From positions 1 through 47,390 of the forward strand of contig JAHQWA010000308.1 of the NCBI GenBank assembly GCA_019634045.1: a stretch of 47,390 nucleotides of DNA. Reading direction: 5' to 3'. This document shows, piece after piece, positions 8,123-17,057 of the stretch (positions within the stretch are counted from its first letter, which is position 1; every line of letters starts with the position of its first letter). The notes under the pieces were generated by a model. It was not told where the DNA came from. It searched no databases and saw only the letters and a list, made by a program, of their open reading frames with translations. Both the position numbers and the translations under genes were made by a program. This DNA comes from Saprospiraceae bacterium. GTDB lineage: Bacteria; Bacteroidota; Bacteroidia; Chitinophagales; Saprospiraceae.

Positions 8123-9970
8123 CTACCGCCCCGCCGCCACCGTCTCCGCTCGCGGATCAGCGCCTAGGAGATAGCGCTCTTCCTTTCGGATGATGGCTCC
8201 GACTCCGGCAGCGATGCCCCATTGCTTTTTAAGCTTAATGGTGTAACCTAGGGCACGCAAACCTTCAATGGTCTCATTCGGCATATTCTCCTCCAACTCG
8301 AGGGTGGCCGATTGCATCTTGTGCGGAGCAAAGGAATCGGGAAATCCTAAGGTTCGAAATCGGGGTCGCTGGATGGCAGTCTGAATATCATCTCCAAATA
8401 CAAAATGGTTCATTAGCACCTGTAAGATTGCCTGTAGCTGATTGTCTCCACCGGGTGTGTTGATGGCCATGTAAAAGCTACTATCCTGTTCCACCATGAC
8501 AGCTTGAGGCGTGACACGGGGGCGTTTACCTGCTTGCAAGGCTGCCGGGTGTTTTTCTTGTAAGCGGAATTGATTCATGCGATTGCCTAGGGTGATGTCC
8601 CAATCGGGAACCATGGGCGTCATCGGAAAATCGCTAGGCGTGATGGCTATCACATTGCCAAGGCTATCCGCCACGATAATTTGACTGGTATCATCCCCTA
8701 TGATCCGGGAGGTGGATACTCCTTCTTTTGGATACACCCCCTGAAAGGGTTCGTAACCCGGAATAGGACTAGGAGTAGGCAGTTGGTCAAAGGGCTTTGG
8801 ATTAAAGAGCCTTCTTCTTTGTTGCCCGTAAGTAGCTGATGTCAATTCCTGGATAGGCACCGCTACAAAACGACTATCTCCTACATAGGCCTCTCGATCT
8901 GACATGGCCAGCTCCAACGCTTGCACCAGGTGATGAATGTAATCAGCAGAATTCTGCCCCATAGCTTGAAGGTCGAGCCCTTCCAGAATGGACAAGGCCA
9001 TTGGTAAGGCAATTCCTTGACTCCAGGTACCATTTACGTGCAGTCGCAGGTTTTTGAAGTCGGATTGGATGGGAATTTCCCAGTCTCCTTGATAGTTTGA
9101 AAGGTCTGCAGCTTGAAAAAGGCCGCCTTGCTTTTCATGGTGTACAATGATCGCCTCGGCTATTTCTCCTTCATAAAAACTCGCTCTTACAGCTCGCAGG
9201 GCCTCTGCTCTAGTCTTCCCTTCAGCCAGTGCTTCCTTTTCGGCTGACGCAAGAAATGCCAAAGATTTGGCAAGATCGGGTCTGCGGAACCGCTCGCGGA
9301 GGTGAAGGGGCTTCCAGGGCTTTCCCTGGAGGTAGACTTTAGCATTATAAGGCATTAGAAAGCTATAGCCAAGCCGCTCCGCCGCGCTGAGCTTAAGATT
9401 ATGCTTCATCACCTGATGCACCGGAAAACCTTCCATTGCTTTATCGATAGCCGGTTGCGCCAGCTCACCAAAGGATCGAGTACCAAAACGTTGCAGCACC
9501 GCCACTATCACGTCTGGCCCAGCCGGAATCAGTTGGGCGCTGATATCCATTTTGGGAATGGTCTCATGCCCCTTTCCTTTGAAGTAATCAATATTGGCCG
9601 CTTGAGGAGCTGTACCTACACCAATGTAGCCCTGAATTGTATCTAGCGCAGCCGAGCGAAGGATTAGAGGGGCTATGCCGGGAAAAGCAGATGCTTCCCC
9701 ATGTGTCACATACAACATCATCAAACCTGCAATAGCGGCATCATAAGCGTTGCCTCCTTTTTCCAAGACCTCTAAGGCTGCTTCGGTCGCCCAGGGAGTC
9801 CCCGCTACCACAGCATGCGTACCCACTTGAAGCATTTCCCTTTCCTTCCCCCATGGATCATCGAAGGCCATCCGGTCTTTAGGCCCTTTGGGCAACAATA
9901 AAAAAACCACAAAAAGTAGGCAGAGGAGGCCGATCAGGCCTAGTAGGGAAAGCTTTAGGTATTTAAACAT
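8123..9970 (-). CDS. ggt: Gamma-glutamyltransferase family protein (Ntn hydrolase)
   Basis: A 615-residue protein with an N-terminal hydrophobic segment (about 6-27) that anchors or exports it. The fold signatures GGNAYDAAIAGLMMLYVT (near residues 71-88) and the region around DDTSQIIVADSLGNVIAIT match gamma-glutamyltranspeptidase-like hydrolases. The threonine near residue 428 (DDTSQ) lies where the autocatalytic cleavage and nucleophile Thr is expected. C-terminal glycines in NTPGGDNQLQAI correspond to the substrate-site GG. Members cleave gamma-glutamyl bonds, for example of glutathione, or related acyl substrates in the periplasm. The Thr context is less canonical than the usual TTH, so a GGT-like hydrolase with another substrate is possible. 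A perfect inverted repeat ends 4 bases before the start codon. Confidence 0.85.
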   Translation of the reverse strand: MFKYLKLSLLGLIGLLCLLFVVFLLLPKGPKDRMAFDDPWGKEREMLQVGTHAVVAGTPWATEAALEVLEKGGNAYDAAIAGLMMLYVTHGEASAFPGIAPLILRSAALDTIQGYIGVGTAPQAANIDYFKGKGHETIPKMDISAQLIPAGPDVIVAVLQRFGTRSFGELAQPAIDKAMEGFPVHQVMKHNLKLSAAERLGYSFLMPYNAKVYLQGKPWKPLHLRERFRRPDLAKSLAFLASAEKEALAEGKTRAEALRAVRASFYEGEIAEAIIVHHEKQGGLFQAADLSNYQGDWEIPIQSDFKNLRLHVNGTWSQGIALPMALSILEGLDLQAMGQNSADYIHHLVQALELAMSDREAYVGDSRFVAVPIQELTSATYGQQRRRLFNPKPFDQLPTPSPIPGYEPFQGVYPKEGVSTSRIIGDDTSQIIVADSLGNVIAITPSDFPMTPMVPDWDITLGNRMNQFRLQEKHPAALQAGKRPRVTPQAVMVEQDSSFYMAINTPGGDNQLQAILQVLMNHFVFGDDIQTAIQRPRFRTLGFPDSFAPHKMQSATLELEENMPNETIEGLRALGYTIKLKKQWGIAAGVGAIIRKEERYLLGADPRAETVAAGR

Positions 9971-9974
9971 AGCA

Positions 9975-10016
9975 GCGTGTAATTGATGACAGTGGATAAA
10001 TCTATCAATTACACGC
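9975..10016 (-). promoter_or_regulatory. Perfect 13-bp inverted repeat in the leader of the gamma-glutamyltransferase gene
   Basis: The arms GCGTGTAATTGAT (9975-9987) and ATCAATTACACGC (10004-10016) are exact reverse complements separated by 16 bases. The element ends 4 bases before the start codon at 9970. It could be a large operator for a dimeric regulator or an mRNA hairpin that hides the translation start. No T-run follows on either strand, so a terminator is less likely. Confidence 0.6.
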
Positions 10017-10128
10017 CAATAAAAAAGAATACGAGGCTAAGGAAATTTCGTTTCTACTGCCTTTAACGTAGAGCGTGAAACTCCGCTGACCACAAAATGT
10101 TGGAGAATTAAATGGTATTGCAGCGTCC

Positions 10129-10929
10129 TTACTTACTTACCTCTTCTGCTCCCTCTGGCTTAGCATAAGTCGCTTCGGCCAAGGCTGTGGTAGAGAAACT
10201 CATATCACTGACTAACATCGGATCACGAGCTGGTTCCACTACTTCTCCATCTTCATATTTAAACCAGGTGAGCTTATGCGGTAATACTAATCCATTCAAC
10301 TCCTTCCAGTCTGCATATCGGATCAACCGAAAATTATCGCTAGGTTCCTTCGAACGATAAGTCACTGTATAAGCTAACCACTCCATTTGGAAGGTCTCGG
10401 GATGGTAGTATAAGATATAGTTATCGTCTGGGGAATCGCCTACATTGGCTTCATAGGATACCTTAACCCCTGGATAATCTACTCCTTCAAAACTAATGGC
10501 TGGAACTTCTTCATATACAATGCCTGGATCAGCCAACACAAATGGCATAGCAATAAAATAGAAGTATAGATTGTGATAGAAGCGAGCCGAGCCGCCAAAA
10601 TGGCTAGAATCCTGCTGAATCCAGACCGCTTCGCCGTCATAGCCGATAGTCCATTTATCCCCTTCCAGGCGAACTTTGCGGGTCGGCAATTCTACTTGGT
10701 GCTTTTCATTCTTGGCCGCCAGACTGTACATCATTGTCTGCTGCTTGGCCCAATTATCATAGCCACCGTGAGCATCTAGTACCTTGATCAGATTAGCTGG
10801 AGCATCCGCCAGATGCGCATCATTGACGGCTGGTTCTACTGCGGCTTCCGTATTTTCAGCCGTCTGGGTTGGACCACAGGCTGCCAATAGCAAGGCCAAG
10901 GCAACCAGAAAGAAGTTTTGCTTTCGCAT
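10129..10929 (-). CDS. Lipoprotein, DUF6503-like
   Basis: A 266-residue predicted lipoprotein. The signal sequence ends with a lipobox LLAAC (Cys at about 18), followed by an acidic, alanine-rich linker. The mature domain starts with KVLDAHGGYDNWAKQQTMMY, a pattern I associate with Bacteroidota lipoproteins of the DUF6503/outer-membrane-lipoprotein-carrier-like type, which have a beta-rich fold similar to LolA/LolB (inference). The remainder is beta-rich with many aromatic residues (YHNLYFYFIAMPFVL). It is on the same strand as, and about 160 bases upstream of, the gamma-glutamyltransferase. Its function is unknown. Confidence 0.7.
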   Translation of the reverse strand: MRKQNFFLVALALLLAACGPTQTAENTEAAVEPAVNDAHLADAPANLIKVLDAHGGYDNWAKQQTMMYSLAAKNEKHQVELPTRKVRLEGDKWTIGYDGEAVWIQQDSSHFGGSARFYHNLYFYFIAMPFVLADPGIVYEEVPAISFEGVDYPGVKVSYEANVGDSPDDNYILYYHPETFQMEWLAYTVTYRSKEPSDNFRLIRYADWKELNGLVLPHKLTWFKYEDGEVVEPARDPMLVSDMSFSTTALAEATYAKPEGAEEVSK

Positions 10930-11128
10930 GAAATATGAGTTTAATTAGCTGGACTTAAAGATTCTGAAAACAAGCCTGATGAGCCTGCCTCCAATTTGGC
11001 GCGAAGAAAATGCTAATTACTGGCTTGAATTATCGCCACGACGACGCATTCCCGAAAAAACAAGCTGCCCCTTATGAATGCGCAGGAAATTACGCCACGA
11101 TAATTTCCTACGGATTCAAGGAGTCTTA

Positions 11129-13846
11129 TCATTGCTTCTGCTTCACCACTCTAAAGCCTACTTTCATTGGCTTCACAGCAGGATCATGTGGATCTACATA
11201 GTCATAGGCACTGTAGCCATAAGTGCCGCCCTTCTGATCGTATTCTGCTACGTTCCCGGCCAGGTCATACACTTCGGCCTCTTCCAATTTACTAGGAGGA
11301 AATTGACCAACGGTTTGCACCAAGTTTTGATCCGCCTCGGCCAACTTCTGCCGGAAATTAGTTACTTCATTCGCCGTCAATGCATAGCCAGCCCAATAGG
11401 TCAATGTATTCTCTTTTGCCCCCTTTTTGTGAGCTTTCTTATGCCAGGCTTTTGATTCCTCCGTATTTGGTAAACGATATGGCTGTCCGGTTTCTTTACT
11501 TAACCATTGGGTATAGGCCTGGGCCATCGCAAAGTCTACCATAGCAGGATGATTGGCTTCCGAAGCTAGAAAAATGTGCTTACTGTTGAAAGCGGCGTAC
11601 TGGGCATTTGTCACTTCGAAGCGGCCTACCCAGATGGAATCTTGCTTCCATTCCACCATTTCCGGAATGAGGGTCTGCTCAAGCTTTTGCCCAAATTGAT
11701 CCCCTACCCTGCTGGCCTTATCTCTTTTTAACAATAGCGCCAACGGACTATCCTCTTTGAATGTGGGATTATCCGTCTTCTTCTTTTTGAAAAGGTACTC
11801 GTCAATCCAGGCAATTTCTTCCTTCATCTTGCGAAGCTGGTGGGTAACTTTCCGCAATCCGTGGGGTTGTCCTGGGAACCAGAGGAAGCGCACGGGGGTC
11901 TGACCGATCTGTTGTAAGGAGCGATAGTATTCCCAACCTTGATCTCTGGGCACTGCCCGATCTTCACTTCCGTGAAAAATGATAGTCGGCGTTTTCACCT
12001 TCTCCATTTCAAATAGGGGAGACAGTGTGATATAGGCTTCGTTGTAGGTCTTTCCATCTACATTATCCCAGGGGGTACCGCCGAAATAACTTTGATCAAA
12101 GGATACGCCAAAGCGGCAGGTACCAAAATCCGAGGTCCAGTTCACATCACCCGCCCCCGGGCAAGCTACCTTGAACATATCTGGATAGCGCACTGTCAGC
12201 ATTGTGGCTAAAATGGCACCGTTTGACCAACCCATCACGCCCAACTGATCCATATCGATCATGCCTCGCTCATTCAGAACTTGTAAGCCTTTGGTGATAT
12301 CTTCCAATTCAGGCGTGTAGTAATTCTTTTTAATGCTTTCTACGAAGGCGAGTCCGTGGTGGGAAGAGCCATGATAGTTGGGTTTCAAAACAAAAGCTCC
12401 CTTTTGTGCTAATATCTGCGGGTAGGTCGACCAGCGTTCCCGCCAGCGATCCTGATCGACCCCGGATGGGCCGCCATGAATGGAAAGGACCAATGGATAT
12501 CGTTTACCCGCTTCATAATCTTCTGGATAGTAGAGGATACCGTTCACCTCATCTCCATTATAGCCTTTCCAGCGAAGGATTTCTGATTGGGTAATGGAAC
12601 GCTTGGCCAGTTTCTTATTAAAGTCTACAAATGATTCTTCTTTTTCAAAACTTAGCTTTCCACTAGTTACCTCCAAGTCAGCCACGTAGTACTTCGGAAG
12701 TTGGCTGGCGCTAGAATGCTCGAAAATGACCTTCTGCCCATCATCGGAAATCGCTGAGATCCACACGTGATCCGCCTTTTCTCCTAGTTCCAACATGGAC
12801 CTAGACCATTCCTTCCCAGTAGCAAGCTTTTGGTAGAATGCTAACTTATCGGTGGGTCCATTCGCCAAGGCCACCACCACATCTTGTCCGATCACTCGAT
12901 AATTCCCCTCAAAACCCCACTTCCACTGTAAATTCAGCTTGGTATAGTCCTTACTTTCCAAATCATAGTAATATAATTCCGTAATTCCCGCTCCATTCCA
13001 CTCCGGGTTGGAAGAACGAACAGCCCCAAAGTAGAACCCTTTATGGTCGGTCGTAAATTGGACATTGGAAGGCGTTTGTAGTCCTTGCAGGATTTCTTGC
13101 CTTTGTCCAGTTGCGACATCATGAAGATAGTACTTCGGATCGGGGTTGGCGTCAGAGGCAAAGGAAGGATGTTGTGTCGTGCGGTAAACAATCCATCTCC
13201 CATCCCTAGAAGCTTTGTAATAGGATATCGGGAAGTGATTGGAGGTAAGTCGCTGCGTACTTTTTGCCTTCAAGTCGTAGGCATATATTCTACTTCTACG
13301 CCAGTAGACTGTATCCTCTACCACCACCGTGTTATCCTTGGTTTTCTCGTTGTCTAATTCAAACTTAGATTTTCCTTCGTGGGACACATAAACAAAAGTG
13401 GAGTCGTTGAGCCATTGGAGATTAGACATCCCATTCTCAAAGGTGGCCACTTCCATTGGCTCTCCCCCGAATATACTCAAGGACCATAGTTTCTTTCCTT
13501 TCTCACGGCTTGATCGAAAATAGATCGTTTCTCCATCTCTGGAAAAAATAGGAGAACTATCACTTTCATCGGCATTTGTCAAACGGACGGTCCGAAACTT
13601 ACCATCCTTCTTGCTGTTTAGGCGGGTAAGGTATAGATCTGACACAAAAGCATCTTTCTTTTTTACCGCTCGGCGTTTACTCCAAACGACCATTTGATGG
13701 TCGGGCGAAAAGACGGGAGATTGCAGAAATTCTGAATGGACAATATCCTCGGGTGTCCAAGCTTTAGGATCTTTCTGTGCAAATGTCATATTGCTAAAAA
13801 GAAGGCAGATGACAAGGCTCTGGAAAAACAGTATTCTCTTTTTCAT
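11129..13846 (-). CDS. S9 prolyl-oligopeptidase family serine peptidase with C-terminal FGE/SUMF-like domain
   Basis: A 905-residue exported protein. The ATG at 13846 was chosen because it opens a clear signal peptide (MKKRILFFQSLVICLLFSN, ending MTFAQ); starting further upstream would overlap the HAD gene. Residues about 30-430 are a WD/TolB-like beta-propeller (repeats such as DGETIYFRSSREKGKKLW). Residues about 450-700 are the alpha/beta-hydrolase domain with Ser541 in GWSNGA, an Asp in HGSEDRAVP and His662 in PGQPHG. Residues about 735-905 resemble formylglycine-generating-enzyme/sulfatase-modifying domains: RFEVTNAQYAAF, then YRLPNTEES, AGNVAEY and a final KVGFRVV. The FGE cysteines that carry out oxidation are not apparent, so that domain is probably a binding or structural module. 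Predicted periplasmic or surface peptidase acting on short peptides. Confidence 0.88.
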   Translation of the reverse strand: MKKRILFFQSLVICLLFSNMTFAQKDPKAWTPEDIVHSEFLQSPVFSPDHQMVVWSKRRAVKKKDAFVSDLYLTRLNSKKDGKFRTVRLTNADESDSSPIFSRDGETIYFRSSREKGKKLWSLSIFGGEPMEVATFENGMSNLQWLNDSTFVYVSHEGKSKFELDNEKTKDNTVVVEDTVYWRRSRIYAYDLKAKSTQRLTSNHFPISYYKASRDGRWIVYRTTQHPSFASDANPDPKYYLHDVATGQRQEILQGLQTPSNVQFTTDHKGFYFGAVRSSNPEWNGAGITELYYYDLESKDYTKLNLQWKWGFEGNYRVIGQDVVVALANGPTDKLAFYQKLATGKEWSRSMLELGEKADHVWISAISDDGQKVIFEHSSASQLPKYYVADLEVTSGKLSFEKEESFVDFNKKLAKRSITQSEILRWKGYNGDEVNGILYYPEDYEAGKRYPLVLSIHGGPSGVDQDRWRERWSTYPQILAQKGAFVLKPNYHGSSHHGLAFVESIKKNYYTPELEDITKGLQVLNERGMIDMDQLGVMGWSNGAILATMLTVRYPDMFKVACPGAGDVNWTSDFGTCRFGVSFDQSYFGGTPWDNVDGKTYNEAYITLSPLFEMEKVKTPTIIFHGSEDRAVPRDQGWEYYRSLQQIGQTPVRFLWFPGQPHGLRKVTHQLRKMKEEIAWIDEYLFKKKKTDNPTFKEDSPLALLLKRDKASRVGDQFGQKLEQTLIPEMVEWKQDSIWVGRFEVTNAQYAAFNSKHIFLASEANHPAMVDFAMAQAYTQWLSKETGQPYRLPNTEESKAWHKKAHKKGAKENTLTYWAGYALTANEVTNFRQKLAEADQNLVQTVGQFPPSKLEEAEVYDLAGNVAEYDQKGGTYGYSAYDYVDPHDPAVKPMKVGFRVVKQKQ

Positions 13847-13877
13847 AGTATCCGATTTTGTGGTGGTAGGCTCATGG

Positions 13878-14486
13878 TTATAGTACGCCTTTGGCTTGTA
13901 GATCTTTTCGAAGTCGTTCAGGATTATGGAATTGAATAGCTGGCATGCCTGCTTCAATGGATCCTTGCACATTGGCAGCACTGTCGTCCAGGAACAGAGC
14001 AGATTGTCCTTCAATATTATAGCGATCCAATAGCAAGCTATAGATTCTTTGATCTGGCTTCTTCAGGTTTTCTGCCCCTGAAACCAGAATTCCCTCAAAC
14101 CATTGCAGGAAGTCGTAACGTTCTATGGCATAGGGAAAGGTCTCTGCCGACCAATTCGTCAAAGCGTAAAGGCGATATCGTCCGCCCTCTTTGATTGCGC
14201 TCAAAATGTCAACGGTTCCATCGATGGGTCCACCCAACATTTCCGTCCAACGACCGAAGAAAGCTCGAATCTCAGTTTCATATTTTGGAAAATCAGGTAA
14301 CAATAAGTTGATGGCCTCTTCCCAGCTTCTACCCGCATCCTGCTCAGCATTCCAGCTTGGGGTGCAAACCTCAGTCAAAAAGTATTCCATTTCCTTCGGG
14401 TCATCAAACATCTTACGGTAAAGGTAAGCTGGGTCCCAATCGATCAGAACACCGCCCAAATCAAATACGATCGTCTTAATTTCCAT
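13878..14486 (-). CDS. HAD superfamily hydrolase (YihX-like phosphatase)
   Basis: A 202-residue cytoplasmic HAD phosphatase. Motif I is DLGGVLIDWDP at residues 9-19, with the nucleophile Asp at the start; DxxxV rather than DxD suggests the usual YihX-type variant or dehalogenase-like relatives. Motif II is LTNWS, motif III contains KPD in LKKPDQRIY, and motif IV is LFLDDSAANV. The helical cap lies between motifs I and II. Typical substrates are sugar phosphates such as alpha-glucose-1-phosphate (family knowledge). It is 31 bases upstream of the S9 peptidase gene on the same strand, so the two probably share a transcript without obvious functional linkage. Confidence 0.88.
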   Translation of the reverse strand: MEIKTIVFDLGGVLIDWDPAYLYRKMFDDPKEMEYFLTEVCTPSWNAEQDAGRSWEEAINLLLPDFPKYETEIRAFFGRWTEMLGGPIDGTVDILSAIKEGGRYRLYALTNWSAETFPYAIERYDFLQWFEGILVSGAENLKKPDQRIYSLLLDRYNIEGQSALFLDDSAANVQGSIEAGMPAIQFHNPERLRKDLQAKGVL

Positions 14487-14989
14487 AGGTATTTCTATTA
14501 AACTTCAAGGAAAGGTGCAATAAGAAGTGTCCAAAGGTATAGAGCCTAAATAACAATCTGCACTTTTATCCGGAGATTTTGCTGGACTATTGTAAAGTGT
14601 TACTCATTACCGAAATACCAGCCTACTTTAAAGCAAATTGGGCATCAAAATTGCTTTACTGGTCGGGAAAATGGCATTTTTCATCCAAATCCACCCTTGA
14701 TCCCAACCGATTTTCTTATTATTGTGGAAACACAGTGCTTACTCCTTGTATTAACACCAATTATTTTCCTCTCTACAGCAATAGTCAAATTACATTACAA
14801 CCTGGAACCACTTACTTGTGCAACTGGCGGTATGCCTGAGCATTGCTTCTTCTATTAGCAGCTTGGTATAACGGCAGTACGTACTTTATCTTTTGTTAAC
14901 CTATTGCATCGATCAATTTGACAAGAAATACACTCATTGACAGAAGCTCGGAAGAGCGAATTTGGCTTGCTAAGGGTAAAAGGCTTTCG
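14487..14989. other. Divergent intergenic region between HAD phosphatase and AraC regulator
   Basis: About 500 bases without a convincing gene. Short open frames here lack recognisable protein features. The divergent arrangement implies promoters for both flanking genes. A TATCTTTTG stretch at 14887-14895 resembles the Bacteroidota -7 element with one extra T and could serve the AraC gene. No hairpin or repeat stood out. Confidence 0.4.
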
Positions 14990-15886
14990 ATGGAACGACA
15001 AGCCTTGCTCAATCTGATGAATACATGGACCTATGTCTTCGACGAAGGCAATGACATCAACCGTATTATCTATTCTCACGCCAAGAAGATTGAAGTAAAG
15101 TCTAAAGCTCGCGGTATATCTCTCAAATACGTCTGTGAGGGGGAAGAAACCTATGTCTTTGAAGGAAAAAAGTTTGTAGTTCGCCCAGGACAGTTTTTAG
15201 TTATTAACCATGATCGGGATGTTCACATCAAGCTAAAGTCCAAAAAAGACGTAAAGGGTATCTGCCTATACTTGGACCCAATGCTGCTCAAACAATGGGA
15301 TCAATATCAGCAATTGAACGATCGACAGGCCTTGGATCATCCTTTTGATCCGCCTACCCATGAAAGTGAATGCCGGGAACGTTTATTCCCATCTAGCATA
15401 GGGCCATTGGCCAGATACTTACATTATATCAACCACCACAAAACTCAATTCAATACCGTGGAATCTTCGACCATGTTTTACAATCTTTCAGACCTAATGT
15501 GGCAACACGATCGAGAACAGAAGCAGCGTGTGGCCAACATCCAAGCCAGTAAAGCCAGTACCAGAGAGGAGTTGCATCGACGACTCCGCCTTTCACTGGA
15601 ATACATTCATAGCAACATAAATCAGAAGTTGTTGATAAGAGATATTGCGAAAGCCGCCATGCTTTCAGAATTTCACTTTCTGCGCACCTTCAAGCAATGC
15701 TATGGGCTTTCTCCAAATCAATACCTAACAAAAGTTAGGATGGAAAGAGCGGCCAACTTATTGAAGCACCGCCCACACCTCTCTGTCAAAGAAATTGCAG
15801 ATCAGTGTGGTTATCAAGATTTACATTACTTCAGTAAGACCTTCAAAAAGACATATGGTATCACGCCTTCTGCCTTCAGAGCCTAA
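14990..15886 (+). CDS. AraC family transcriptional regulator
   Basis: A 298-residue DNA-binding regulator. The C-terminal about 100 residues hold the two AraC/XylS helix-turn-helix motifs: LLIRDIAKAAMLSEFHFLRT and then LSVKEIADQCGYQDLHYFSK, ending with the family signature TFKKTYGITPSAFRA. The N-terminal half is a cupin-like sensing region (VCEGEETYVFEGKKFVVRPG). The frame extends upstream to a TTG at 14918, but the ATG at 14990 gives a more usual length. It converges with the AlgJ/AlgI-like pair across 16 bases; whether it controls that pair or the divergent genes cannot be told. The ligand is unknown. Confidence 0.9.
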   Translation: MERQALLNLMNTWTYVFDEGNDINRIIYSHAKKIEVKSKARGISLKYVCEGEETYVFEGKKFVVRPGQFLVINHDRDVHIKLKSKKDVKGICLYLDPMLLKQWDQYQQLNDRQALDHPFDPPTHESECRERLFPSSIGPLARYLHYINHHKTQFNTVESSTMFYNLSDLMWQHDREQKQRVANIQASKASTREELHRRLRLSLEYIHSNINQKLLIRDIAKAAMLSEFHFLRTFKQCYGLSPNQYLTKVRMERAANLLKHRPHLSVKEIADQCGYQDLHYFSKTFKKTYGITPSAFRA

Positions 15887-15902
15887 GGCGCTGGCGGAGC
15901 TG

Positions 15903-17057
15903 CTACCACTTTGCATCTGCCGGCGGGTTGTTCATTAGATTGAAAATTAAACCCTCCCAGACCATCTGGATGTAAATATCGGGCTGTTCCGCTTCGAAAA
16001 TGGGCGCATTGAAGTTGTGCTTCCAGTTATCAAATAGATAGAAACTTCGGCTGAAGTGTTCTGAGAGTGGCAAGATGGTAGCGCTTGCGAAGCTTTCGCG
16101 AACCATAAAAAGAGCAGGGGCCGAACTACCTACTATTCGCTTGTCCACCACATAATCAGACTTAAATGGAAAGTCATGTGGCGCAACATACTGACGGATA
16201 CTATCCTTAGCCTCGTGTTGAATCATTGGCGTTAAAACCGGAGCCCTTTCTTTGACTTCCTGCTCAATCCCGAGCATCTGGGCTAAGGTCATGCCATCAA
16301 ATTCGGCATAATTGAACTTGTAATCCGTATCCTTTATCATACCCAAGCTGGGAAAATCCTTCCGCAAATAATTGAGAATCTCTTTGGCCGCCAATAAAGC
16401 CGTGATATCATTCCAGTGATGATCTGTTACATGATACAATAGGCTATCCGTACGTTCTTTTCTGTCCCTAATCGGGCCAAAAAGATCTATGTAGTCAATG
16501 TCGGTATGCTCTGCTAGGTAATCCACGAGTTGCTCCGTACAAGTCTGCGCATTGTAACGCTGCACGGCTTTTGGCAAATACTCGGGATAAATGGAGTGCT
16601 TCTGTGGTGGTATACACAAGTAGTATTTGCCCCCAGCTGCTTCTACTTCGCTTTTTCTGCCTTGCAATTCGGCGGCAATTCCTTCTAAATCTCGAATTGT
16701 GAACTGGAATTTCCCAGTGTAGATATCGAGCTGAAACCCGGACTTAAATAGCCAATCTTGCTGGCCAATAAGCACCTCCTCAGGTAGATTCGACTGCTTA
16801 AAGGTGTAATAGTTGATGTAGTTCTTTAAACGGATCAGTCCATTCCTCCAGTGGAAATGATCATTGTAATAGGACTCGTAATCCTTGGGGAATGGATCGA
16901 GAAAACTGGGATTGAGCACGGGCTTCTCCGCCAACTTTCGCTTTTCTTGTAGTGCTGGAACGGGTAATAGTTCAACCGCACGATCTACCCAATAGAGCAG
17001 GATCACGGCACCAAAAAGCCCCGCCAACAAATGATGATATGTAGGCCACTTCCTCAT
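15903..17057 (-). CDS. AlgJ/AlgX-like SGNH O-acetyltransferase
   Basis: A 384-residue membrane-anchored protein with one N-terminal hydrophobic segment (about 9-28). It resembles the alginate O-acetyltransferase AlgJ/AlgX and DHHW family. The motif TDHHWN carries the Asp-His pair, and the Ser in MVRESFAS fits the catalytic serine. GQQDWLFKSG near residue 99 is a family landmark. Together with the MBOAT protein encoded immediately upstream (stop and start overlap as TAATG), it should transfer acetyl groups to an extracellular or periplasmic polymer. No alginate or cellulose synthase gene is nearby, so the acceptor is unknown. Confidence 0.85.
   Translation of the reverse strand: MRKWPTYHHLLAGLFGAVILLYWVDRAVELLPVPALQEKRKLAEKPVLNPSFLDPFPKDYESYYNDHFHWRNGLIRLKNYINYYTFKQSNLPEEVLIGQQDWLFKSGFQLDIYTGKFQFTIRDLEGIAAELQGRKSEVEAAGGKYYLCIPPQKHSIYPEYLPKAVQRYNAQTCTEQLVDYLAEHTDIDYIDLFGPIRDRKERTDSLLYHVTDHHWNDITALLAAKEILNYLRKDFPSLGMIKDTDYKFNYAEFDGMTLAQMLGIEQEVKERAPVLTPMIQHEAKDSIRQYVAPHDFPFKSDYVVDKRIVGSSAPALFMVRESFASATILPLSEHFSRSFYLFDNWKHNFNAPIFEAEQPDIYIQMVWEGLIFNLMNNPPADAKW

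Noticed and set aside
11084..11109. AGGAAATTA/TAATTTCCT hairpin after the S9 peptidase gene as a terminator
   Set aside because: The arms are 9 bp and AT-rich with no U-tract on the minus strand, so support is too weak for a terminator call.
13847..14014. Upstream extension of the S9 peptidase into the HAD gene
   Set aside because: The downstream ATG at 13846 opens a proper signal peptide; the extension overlaps the HAD gene.
14579..14839. An 86-codon plus-strand frame upstream of the AraC gene
   Set aside because: Composition is not protein-like, there is no recognisable motif, and it lies in a divergent promoter region.
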